Assembly (NCBI GenBank): GCA_016937975.1
Contig: JAFGVN010000017.1
Location: 1 to 35,449, forward strand
DNA: 35,449 nt
Direction of reading: 5' to 3'
Source of the DNA: Clostridia bacterium
GTDB lineage: Bacteria > Bacillota > Clostridia > Peptostreptococcales > Acidaminobacteraceae
Part shown: one piece after another, positions 22,981 to 29,246 of the stretch
Position numbering within the stretch: position 1 is the first letter of the stretch
Layout of the letters: each line of letters starts with the position of its first letter
Translations under genes and position numbers: made by a program
The notes under the pieces: model-generated
What the model saw: only the letters and a program-made list of their open reading frames with translations
The model's database searches: none
Told to the model about the DNA's origin: nothing

Positions 22981-23757
22981 GTCGTTTTTGATTGCTTCTT
23001 TTGCATATAAATCACATAAGGTATTCTCAAAGTGATTGTTGTGAGCTTTCACCCATTGAAACTCAATATATTTATGTTCTGACAACGAATTAAAATATTG
23101 CCACACTTCAATGTTCTTTGCCTTCTCACCATTAACAGTCATCCAATTATTCAGTTCCCAACAGGGAATCCATTCCGTTAATCCTTTTCTAACATACTGA
23201 CTATCTGTAATGATTCTGATACAATCTTGATCACGCAAATGTTCCAGTCCTTTAATTGCAGCATATAGCTCCAGTAAATTACTACTATTTCCTTTTACCA
23301 CTTCATGAAACAATTCATATTCACCTAGAGGATTTTCAATGATAAAAGCAATACCACCCTTGTTGTGTCCTTCTAAAAAAGAAGCATCCGTATATAATTT
23401 AAAGATATTTTCCATACCTTGATCTAAGACATAGTTTTTATAAGGCTTTTCTCTTTTATCCAGGACAATAATCTTGTTGCGGTCATTGTAACTCGCAATA
23501 TTTTTTCCTTCCATAAAAACAAACTGTAAATGAAAACCTATAAAATAAGTATCTGGTCTTTTATTGTGCAACATTTTTCTAAGTTGATATTCATTTTTTT
23601 TAAAAACCTTACTTAAGGGCGTTTCCTCTAAAAATATTAAATCCTTTTGAACAGAATTATAAAGAACATAACAAGAAGTTGCCTCATCTTTTAAAGCTAT
23701 TAAAAAGGAACTATTGATTTTTGCTTCAATAATCATATCATAAAGCGAACGCTTCAT
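22978..23757 (-). CDS. RNase H type 1 with unrecognised N-terminal domain
   Basis: Residues 118-256 form a complete RNase HI domain: Asp124 in YTDAS, Glu163 in LLELYAA, Asp185 in IITDSQYV and Asp249 in CDLYAKEA, with His239 in the KAHNNH loop. It should cut the RNA strand of RNA-DNA hybrids. Residues 1-117 are not the usual hybrid-binding domain (no cluster of exposed aromatics I can align) and I do not recognise them. It follows the Old Yellow Enzyme gene by 13 bp with a GAGG site, so it is probably the second gene of that operon, although a functional link is not apparent. Confidence 0.85.
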   Translation of the reverse strand: MKRSLYDMIIEAKINSSFLIALKDEATSCYVLYNSVQKDLIFLEETPLSKVFKKNEYQLRKMLHNKRPDTYFIGFHLQFVFMEGKNIASYNDRNKIIVLDKREKPYKNYVLDQGMENIFKLYTDASFLEGHNKGGIAFIIENPLGEYELFHEVVKGNSSNLLELYAAIKGLEHLRDQDCIRIITDSQYVRKGLTEWIPCWELNNWMTVNGEKAKNIEVWQYFNSLSEHKYIEFQWVKAHNNHFENTLCDLYAKEAIKND

Positions 23758-23770
23758 AGGACCTCGTTTA

Positions 23771-24874
23771 TTATCTCACAGTAGGGAGCCATCCCGCTTG
23801 ACTCAATAGAACCTTTTCCATTTTCTCAGGTATTGCCAAAGCTTCCCTCTTGGAAGCATCGTACTTTTCAAAGGCAACCCTATGATTAGCCCATTTGCCA
23901 ACCGTATGCGGATCTATCAATAATTGTCTACCCATTGCAACAAGTTCTACACCCATATCTAATAAATTTTCAGCATCTTTTAATGAATATATGCTACCAA
24001 CACCAATTAAGGGTTTTCTATGATTGATAACCTTCACTAAAATTGGCAATATGCTTTCGCTATTTTCTTCTCTAATAGAGGTCTGGGCATAATGACTCAA
24101 TGAAACATGCAAATAATCTATATTTGTAGCACACAACGCATCTAGCAGTACTGTTGTATCTTCTAAACAGATGCCTGGTGTATGATTTTCTTCAGGACTG
24201 AATCGATAACCAATAATGAAATCCTCATGATTCATATCTTTTCTGGCCTTTAGGGTTGCTTTAACAATTGCTAGTGGAAAAGTCAATCTTTTCTCTAGTG
24301 AACCCCCATAAATGTCTTCTCTTATATTGCTGTGAGGCGAAAAGAATTGTTGAATCAAATAGGTATTTGCACCATGTATCTCAATACCATCAAATCCCGC
24401 TTCATAAGCTCTAATGGTGACATCGTAAAAACTCTTTATTGTCTTTTGTATTTCTTCATCTGTCATTGCCTGGGGGATATTATCCTGTACTCTATTGCCA
24501 GGAACATTGGAAGCAGATCTAATGATACCATCAGGCATCATTTCCGGATGTGCTTTTCTTCCTGCATGAAAAACCTGTAAAATTGCTTTGGCACCTTGTT
24601 CTTTAATCGTATTTGAAAGTGCAGTTAGAGAATCTAAATAGGCATCATCACCACCAAAGAACTGTCCTTGAAACCCTTTTCCATGAGGCTCCATATAAGT
24701 TGTTGCGGTTATGACCATACCAACCTCTTTTGCTCTTTCACTATAGTATTTCAATTCATCAATATCAACTCTTCCATTGTCATGACTACTCCAGGTCGTC
24801 ATGGGTGCCATCACAAATTTATTTCTTAAAAATATATTATTTTTGATTTCAAATGTTTCAAATAAAGTATTCAT
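23771..24874 (-). CDS. Old Yellow Enzyme family NADH:flavin oxidoreductase
   Basis: A 367-residue TIM-barrel FMN oxidoreductase. It opens with RNKFVMAPMTTWSS, has QVFHAGRKA (100-108), IEIHGANTYLIQQFFSPHSN (164-183) with the substrate-binding His167/Asn170 pair, REDIYGGS, and the C-terminal FMN-phosphate segment GVGSIYSL...VELVAMGRQLLIDP. It lacks the C-terminal iron-sulfur and FAD domains of 2,4-dienoyl-CoA reductases, so it is the short enoate-reductase class (NamA/YqiG-like). The start has an AAAGGATG site. It leads an operon with the RNase H gene. Confidence 0.88.
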   Translation of the reverse strand: MNTLFETFEIKNNIFLRNKFVMAPMTTWSSHDNGRVDIDELKYYSERAKEVGMVITATTYMEPHGKGFQGQFFGGDDAYLDSLTALSNTIKEQGAKAILQVFHAGRKAHPEMMPDGIIRSASNVPGNRVQDNIPQAMTDEEIQKTIKSFYDVTIRAYEAGFDGIEIHGANTYLIQQFFSPHSNIREDIYGGSLEKRLTFPLAIVKATLKARKDMNHEDFIIGYRFSPEENHTPGICLEDTTVLLDALCATNIDYLHVSLSHYAQTSIREENSESILPILVKVINHRKPLIGVGSIYSLKDAENLLDMGVELVAMGRQLLIDPHTVGKWANHRVAFEKYDASKREALAIPEKMEKVLLSQAGWLPTVR

Positions 24875-25069
24875 CTTTCATCCTTTCTTGTCATTTTAAG
24901 GATATCTAAGTTCCTGTTTATTTTCTACTATTTTAGTAAATTTTAATAAATAATTTTCATAATAGTTTATTATTTTGCCAATCCTAAAAAAAACACCAAT
25001 AAATTATGGTATTTTCTTTAAGTGAGTCATATTAGGAAAATCGAAATTAATACAGTTATTTAATTTGTT

Positions 25070-25258
25070 TTAAAATTTCACATAGAAATGCAAAAACTCT
25101 TTGCCTGATTACTTGTATCCTTTGATTAATCTATCAATTGTTCTTCTAGTGCATTTAAGTTTAAAAGCGGCTCTGTTCTTGTTCCCGCTTGTATCAACTA
25201 ATTTCTTTATTATTTGATATTTTTCTTCTTCATTCATTCTTAGTCTAATCTTTCTCAT
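25070..25258 (-). pseudogene. Transposase N-terminal remnant (ISNCY-like)
   Basis: The frame from ATG at 25258 encodes 49 residues (MNEEEKYQIIKKLV, NKNRAAFKLKCTRRTIDRLI, KGYK) that match the helix-turn-helix start of ISNCY-type transposases, where the pattern NKKRAA-KL-CS-R-INRLIK-YK-KGK is typical. A TAA at 25109-25111 interrupts it at the point where homologues continue; the same frame resumes with SGKEF before a second stop at 25070-25072. The catalytic DDE domain is absent. It has a TGAGGT site before ATG. It is a decayed insertion sequence next to the tandem RNA repeats. Confidence 0.6.
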
Positions 25259-25385
25259 TTTATTACCTCATATAATTTGTCTTGAAATCATATAATACAT
25301 CTAAAGTGAGACAAAATCACTAACCGTTACTCAAGACATTATCAGAAACGAATTAGAGACACTACAATTATTTAATGAAAATCCC

Positions 25386-25414
25386 TTGACTTATGGTTTT
25401 GAGAAGCATATACT
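25386..25414 (+). promoter_or_regulatory. Near-consensus sigma-A promoter
   Basis: -35 TTGACT (25386-25391) and -10 TATACT (25409-25414), spaced exactly 17 bp, each one base from consensus. The start of transcription would fall near 25421, ten bases before the AGGAGG of the 42-codon gene. It is the best-matching promoter I see in the window. Confidence 0.75.
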
Positions 25415-25444
25415 TAGTATGATGTAAAAAAGGAGGAAAAGAGT

Positions 25445-25573
25445 ATGTTTAACCTAACTATGACTAAAAAACATAAACCAGTTAAAAATGCATATGCTTC
25501 GCATAATGCGTCTCTTTGTCCTGTTCATTTTCGAAATAGAATAACCAGTAAAGCACAAATCAAGCAAGTCTAA
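25445..25573 (+). CDS. Small basic protein, 42 residues, unknown
   Basis: A complete small gene: AGGAGG (25431-25436), 8-bp spacing, ATG, 42 codons, TAA, then two hairpins. The product starts MFNLTMTKKHKPVKNAYASH and ends AQIKQV; it is basic (about ten Lys/Arg plus several His), has one Cys, and no membrane segment. I do not recognise it. The strong promoter and ribosome site argue that it is really expressed. It lies between a transposase relic and the tandem RNA repeats, and its transcript would enter the repeats only by reading through the terminator at 25613-25644. Confidence 0.55.
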   Translation: MFNLTMTKKHKPVKNAYASHNASLCPVHFRNRITSKAQIKQV

Positions 25574-25579
25574 TTCTTC

Positions 25580-25599
25580 AATAACGTCAAGTTATTTTT
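25580..25599 (+). terminator. Weak hairpin after the 42-codon gene
   Basis: AATAAC (25580-25585) and GTTATT (25591-25596) with loop GTCAA, followed by only three more T. A weak terminator or 3'-end stabilising hairpin. Confidence 0.4.
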
Positions 25600-25612
25600 A
25601 AATTATTAATTC

Positions 25613-25644
25613 TACCCTTGCAGATTAGTGTAAGGGTATTTTTT
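25613..25644 (+). terminator. Intrinsic terminator before the tandem repeats
   Basis: TACCCTT (25613-25619) and AAGGGTA (25632-25638) with a 12-nt loop, followed by six T. It separates the 42-codon gene from the repeat array that begins 7 bp later. Confidence 0.75.
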
Positions 25645-25650
25645 ATGCAT

Positions 25651-26021
25651 TAAAGGTTGGGCATACTTCTATAAAGCCCTAGACGTTAGTCGAATATTGT
25701 GATGAGTGCAGTAAAAGGTTGGGCATACTTCTATAAAGTCCTAGACATCTGTCGAATACTGTGATGAGTGCAGTAAAAGGTTGGGCATACTTCTATAAAG
25801 CTCTAGATATCTGTCGAATACTGTGATGAGTGCAGTAAAAGGTCGGGCATACTTCTATAAAGCCCTAGACGTTAGTCGAATGCTGTGATGAGTGCAGTAA
25901 AAGGTCGGGCATACTTCTATAAAGTCCTAGACATCAGTCGAATACTGTGATGAGTGCAGTAAAAGGTCGAGCATACTTCTATAAAGCTCTAGACGAAAGT
26001 CAAATACTGTGATGAGTGCAG
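25651..26021 (+). ncRNA. Six tandem 62-bp units forming a structured RNA
   Basis: Units start at 25651 (61 bp), 25712, 25774, 25836, 25898 and 25960 (62 bp each), with no spacers. Each can form three hairpins. Hairpin 1 pairs GGGC with GCCC around a 13-nt invariant loop ATACTTCTATAAA. Hairpin 2 pairs GAC with GTC around a variable 4-nt loop (GTTA, ATCT, ATCT, GTTA, ATCA, GAAA). Hairpin 3 pairs TACTG with CAGTA around the invariant TGATGAGTG. Stem changes keep pairing: GGGC/GTCC and GGGC/GCTC (G-U), GAGC/GCTC (two-sided change), GAT/GTC, TATTG/CAGTA and TGCTG/CAGTA. The single changes would be A-C mismatches on the other strand, so the RNA should be the plus strand. No family is recognised. 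Confidence 0.7.
25651..26021 (+). repeat. Tandem direct repeat array, 6 x 62 bp
   Basis: Head-to-tail copies that differ at only a few positions, concentrated between unit positions about 28 and 48. The unit length is not a multiple of three and no reading frame crosses the array, so it is not a repeat-protein gene. Expansion by slippage or unequal crossing-over is the likely origin. Confidence 0.95.
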
Positions 26022-26095
26022 TACGATAAAAAGATTTTTTAGCAATATAAGGCGTACAAGAACCAACGACATATTTTGTAAGGTGGAAAATTGCG

Positions 26096-26167
26096 ATGAA
26101 TACAATCTATTTATTAAAAAGCATCCCTTTCTTATGTTGGGGATGTTTTTCATTTTCTCTACTATAG
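26096..26167 (+). CDS. Possible 23-codon ORF overlapping a terminator
   Basis: ATG at 26096 with AGGTGG 9 bp upstream, 23 codons (MNTIYLLKSIPFLCWGCFSF, then SLL) and TAG. The peptide is hydrophobic and would span a membrane once. The terminator at 26117-26150 lies wholly inside it, so translating ribosomes would disturb the hairpin, a leader-peptide-like layout. It may be a chance frame; nothing else supports it. Confidence 0.3.
   Translation: MNTIYLLKSIPFLCWGCFSFSLL
26117..26150 (+). terminator. Intrinsic terminator after the repeat array
   Basis: AAAAGCATCCC (26117-26127) pairs with GGGATGTTTTT (26140-26150), giving a GC-containing stem and a T run. It gives the tandem-repeat RNA a defined 3' end and isolates it from the ABC-F gene. 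Confidence 0.75.
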
Positions 26168-26188
26168 AATCATCGTAGAAAAAGTGAA

Positions 26189-26217
26189 TTGAATTTTAAT
26201 CTAAAAAGTGATATGCT
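26189..26217 (+). promoter_or_regulatory. Promoter of ABC-F gene
   Basis: -35 TTGAAT (26189-26194) and -10 TATGCT (26212-26217) with 17-bp spacing, about 35 bp before the ATG. It lies downstream of the repeat-array terminator, so the ABC-F gene should be transcribed separately. Confidence 0.6.
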
Positions 26218-26251
26218 ACCATAGAAAATAAGTTAGATAAAGGAAAAATTT

Positions 26252-27988
26252 ATGATAAAAGTAGAAAATATGTCGTTTTCATTCCCAAATAGAAATTTGT
26301 TCAATAAAGTTTCATTTGAGTTGAATCATACTGATCACTGTGCATTTATTGGATCCAGTGGTAGTGGTAAAAGTACTTTAATTGATATGATTATGCATCC
26401 AGATGATTATATGTTTGATGGTAAAATAGGCATCGATAATCATTTAAGATATGGCTACCTAAGCCAATTCTTAAATCTTGATAAACCTGAAGAAACATCT
26501 GTATTTAATTATATTGCGGAAGATTTCATACGCATAGAAAAGGAAATTGCTGAGATATGCTTATCTTTTGAAAATCCAGAAGATATGGAAGAAAAGCTTG
26601 AAGCCTATCAATACGCTCTCGATGCCTTTCAAGCCATTGATGGCGATGCTTATGAAAGTAAAATCGAAAAGAAATTAGGTGTTGCAGGTCTTACAAAGCT
26701 GAGAAATTTGAAAATTTCTGAGATTAGTGGTGGCGAGTTCAAACTTATACAAGTGATTAAAGAAATGCTACATCAACCGGATTTACTCATTATGGATGAA
26801 CCTGATGTTTTTTTGGATTTTGAAAATATCAATGCATTAATTCATCTCATTAATCAACATAAGAAAACCATACTCGTTATAACACACAATCGGTTCCTTT
26901 TAAATCATTGCTTTGATAAAATTATTCACTTGGAAAATAATGAATTGCAAACTTTCGATGGTCGTTACATGGACTATAATTTCAATTTGTTGCAAACAAA
27001 AATTGAATTGCTTGAAATGGCAGTAGCAGATGAAGAGGAAATCGAGCGAAACGCTCAAATGATAGAACGATTAAGACTGATTGCAACGATGTCTTCAGAA
27101 GCATCAAAAGGACGTACTTTAAAAGCCAGAGTTAAATACCAGGAGCGTTTGGAAGCACGTAAAGTAAAGGCACCCTTTATTAATGTAAAACAACCAATGA
27201 TTCGTATGAAGCAAGGTGAACCAGCAGAAAATGTTGTATTATCTGTACAAAACTTGAGTCTTGCCTTTGATGAAGCACTACTCGACAATGTAAATTTCGA
27301 AATTCTACCTGGTGAAAAAATTGCTTTAATTGGTTTAAATGGTACAGGTAAATCTACTTTATTTAGAGCTATATTCTCTAATGATAGTGAGCATATTCAA
27401 ATGGATGACTCTGTTAAACTCAGTTATTTATCTCAACATCAAGGGGAAAGTTTAAAAGAAACAAAAACAATTTTAGATGCTTTTTACGACCTTGGCTTTG
27501 AAACCTATGGGCAAATCAAATCTTATTTGTATGGTTATGGCTTTGATGAAAGTTATTTGAAACATAGGATTGGTGATTTATCCGGTGGTGAAAAAAATCT
27601 GCTTCAACTCGCAAAAGTATCTGCAGAAAAAGGCAATTTCATGTTGCTAGATGAACCTACCAGCCATTTAGATACTTATTCACAATTAGCTTTGGAACAA
27701 GCCATTATAGATTACGATGGTGCAATCTTAATGATCTCCCATGATTATTACATGATTACTAACTGTATGGATTCAGTGTTGTTTATCGATCAAGGGACTA
27801 TTCGTAAAATGAAAATGAAAAAATTCAAGAGAATGATTTTTGCAAATCATTTTAAGCGGGATTATCTTGAGAATGAGCAAATCAAAAAACAACTGGAAAT
27901 TAATATTGAAAAAGCTTTAAACTTCAATGATTTTGATTTAGCTAAAAAGCTCTCTGAAGACCTAAAAGAAATAATCAAAAAAATGTAA
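26252..27988 (+). CDS. ABC-F family ATPase (ribosome-associated type)
   Basis: Two ABC cassettes in one soluble 578-residue protein: Walker A GSSGSGKST (34-42) and GLNGTGKST (361-369), signatures ISGGE (158-162) and LSGGE (443-447), Walker B LIMDEPD (179-185) and LLDEPTSHLD (465-474), switch histidines in ITHN and ISHD. The inter-cassette linker is about residues 240-320 and strongly charged. ABC-F proteins bind the ribosomal E site and act in translation or antibiotic protection; the subfamily is not decided. The first cassette is divergent (MDEPDVFLDF in place of DEPTNHLD). A helical tail of about 60 residues follows the second cassette. It ends at a perfect-stem terminator. Confidence 0.88.
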   Translation: MIKVENMSFSFPNRNLFNKVSFELNHTDHCAFIGSSGSGKSTLIDMIMHPDDYMFDGKIGIDNHLRYGYLSQFLNLDKPEETSVFNYIAEDFIRIEKEIAEICLSFENPEDMEEKLEAYQYALDAFQAIDGDAYESKIEKKLGVAGLTKLRNLKISEISGGEFKLIQVIKEMLHQPDLLIMDEPDVFLDFENINALIHLINQHKKTILVITHNRFLLNHCFDKIIHLENNELQTFDGRYMDYNFNLLQTKIELLEMAVADEEEIERNAQMIERLRLIATMSSEASKGRTLKARVKYQERLEARKVKAPFINVKQPMIRMKQGEPAENVVLSVQNLSLAFDEALLDNVNFEILPGEKIALIGLNGTGKSTLFRAIFSNDSEHIQMDDSVKLSYLSQHQGESLKETKTILDAFYDLGFETYGQIKSYLYGYGFDESYLKHRIGDLSGGEKNLLQLAKVSAEKGNFMLLDEPTSHLDTYSQLALEQAIIDYDGAILMISHDYYMITNCMDSVLFIDQGTIRKMKMKKFKRMIFANHFKRDYLENEQIKKQLEINIEKALNFNDFDLAKKLSEDLKEIIKKM

Positions 27989-28017
27989 CGCTTTGCCATG
28001 CAAAGCGTTTCTTTTTT
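27987..28017. terminator. Bidirectional intrinsic terminator
   Basis: Perfect 10-bp arms AACGCTTTGC (27987-27996) and GCAAAGCGTT (28000-28009) with a 3-nt loop and a T-rich tail, overlapping the ABC-F stop and ending at the stop of the convergent membrane protein gene. Confidence 0.88.
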
Positions 28018-28534
28018 AAAATCTTTTATTTAAAATAATATGTTCATACACTTTATGTCCTAAAACAACACCTATCCATCCAAACAAGCTGCAAAATAGT
28101 CCAACAACTCCCATAGCGATTAATGTAATTTCTTGAAATATGCCCCCAATTAAATATTTTGATATCAATAAAGATACGAATCCTGTATAAAACGAAAAAA
28201 ATATCCCTGAGATAATCGGTGGTTGCCATCTTATGATCAACTGCGTTAAATAGGTCAACACTGTCGTAATAAAAATAGCTAATCCCATATAAAGATTTAT
28301 CACACTCATTAAAAAGGAAAAAGTTAGCCCGAATTTAAGGATTGTACTTTTTTTTGTAATTCTTCTTTGAAGAATATATATTGTTAAAGATAATAAGGGT
28401 GACAGCATGATATATTTAAAACCAGGTATGGGAATCATACTACTGGTTAGGTACAAAGCTAAGCCACCACCAATTACAGCAGCAATACTTATACTAATTG
28501 AAGTTATTTCTATTGTATTTTGTGATCTTTTCAT
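28016..28534 (-). CDS. Small polytopic membrane protein (possible ECF S-component-like)
   Basis: 172 residues with five or six hydrophobic segments: about 8-29, 38-54, 67-95 (possibly two), 105-125 and 131-160. It begins with the short basic N terminus MKRSQN. The pattern with glycine- and proline-containing helices (MIPIPGFKYIMLSPLL) recalls energy-coupling-factor substrate-binding subunits, which have six helices and about this length, but I cannot place it in a named subfamily. It stands alone with no ATPase or EcfT gene nearby. Confidence 0.55.
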   Translation of the reverse strand: MKRSQNTIEITSISISIAAVIGGGLALYLTSSMIPIPGFKYIMLSPLLSLTIYILQRRITKKSTILKFGLTFSFLMSVINLYMGLAIFITTVLTYLTQLIIRWQPPIISGIFFSFYTGFVSLLISKYLIGGIFQEITLIAMGVVGLFCSLFGWIGVVLGHKVYEHIILNKRF

Positions 28535-28751
28535 AATTTTTCTCCATATTTTATTTTACCATATTTCAATATCATCAGAAACAAAAGTAGATACTGATTC
28601 TATTAATATCTTTCCACATAAAACTGTCTATAAATTGATGTGATTTAAATAGAAAAACAATCTTGTGGGTACATGCTTTAATCCTTTGATAACACTAACA
28701 TAATGGATGGAATGTTTTAAAGCATTTCAATTCATCTTATTCTTTTTAAAA
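28535..28751. other. Non-coding stretch with one long inverted repeat
   Basis: No gene is seen. It holds the presumed promoter region of the membrane protein gene on the minus strand and an inverted repeat ATGCTTTAA (28673-28681) / TTAAAGCAT (28717-28725) with a 35-nt spacer of unknown meaning, next to the decayed PAP2 gene. Confidence 0.4.
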
Positions 28752-29071
28752 TCAATTTTTCAAATTAATAACCTTAGTCAGGTGACAAATCCCAAATACA
28801 ATGGAGAAAACAGAAAAATACTTTCTGTCTTTGACTGTCGTAATCAAATAATCTAATATAAACATAATAAATGCATTTGATGTATGTCCAGATTGAATGG
28901 ATTTCTTGTCTTTATTATTTGAAGGACCATTGACTGGATACAAGTATTTAGATTCATCCATGCTGGATATGGAACACATTCTGGGTCTTGCAAAGGACTT
29001 TCAACACATTGACAACCCTGATAGAACCCACTGATATTTCAATAAAAACAGAGCTGTCTTTCTTCCTTTCC
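28752..29071 (-). pseudogene. Decayed PAP2-family phosphatase
   Basis: Three PAP2 pieces survive in shifting frames on the minus strand: a hydrophobic GRKTALFLL-like stretch, then VGSIRVVNVLKVL in a second frame, then FARPRMCSIS and QSGHTSNAFIMFILDYLI in a third, ending IVFGICHLTKVINLKN and a stop. Intact relatives read LK-x-FARPRP and PSGHT-NAF, followed by a third motif SRVYLGVH-P-D that is lost here. At least two frameshifts separate the pieces and the C-terminal catalytic histidine is gone, so it is a pseudogene. The longest uninterrupted frame is 75 codons. Confidence 0.6.
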
Positions 29072-29204
29072 TTAGGTTCTCTTGTGATATTTTGTTAAAC
29101 CTACTCAAGTTGTGGCACAGAATTAAAAACAAATCTTAACATAATTTTGGAAAAAGTTCACAAGATAAGAATTTAAACCCATTATGCCATAGCATTATTC
29201 ACTG

Positions 29205-29226
29205 TCACCCCTTATAATAAGGGTGA
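29205..29226 (+). promoter_or_regulatory. Dyad around a TATAAT box upstream of chemoreceptor gene
   Basis: TCACCC (29205-29210) and GGGTGA (29221-29226) flank a 10-bp spacer containing TATAAT (29213-29218). It may be the -10 region with an operator, or a 5'-end hairpin. No good -35 is visible, so the assignment is weak. Confidence 0.35.
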
Positions 29227-29246
29227 TGAGTTTAAGGGGGTAATGA

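Noticed and set aside
25651-26021. CRISPR array
   Set aside because: Repeats are contiguous 62-bp units with no unique spacers, and no cas gene is nearby.
25651-26021. Hammerhead-type ribozyme, because each unit contains TGATGAG
   Set aside because: The context reads GTGATGAG rather than CTGATGAG and the required GAAA and cleavage-site stems cannot be arranged in the right order; the same bases form the loop of hairpin 3.
25386-26250. Type III toxin-antitoxin locus
   Set aside because: Unit length (62 nt) is longer than the usual 30-50 nt, the small gene precedes rather than follows the repeats, and the following gene is an ABC-F ATPase, not an endoRNase of the ToxN, CptN or TenpN type.
28752-28979. 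Intact 75-residue hypothetical protein
   Set aside because: Its residues match the middle of a PAP2 phosphatase, with the preceding part in other frames, so it is a relic and not a gene.
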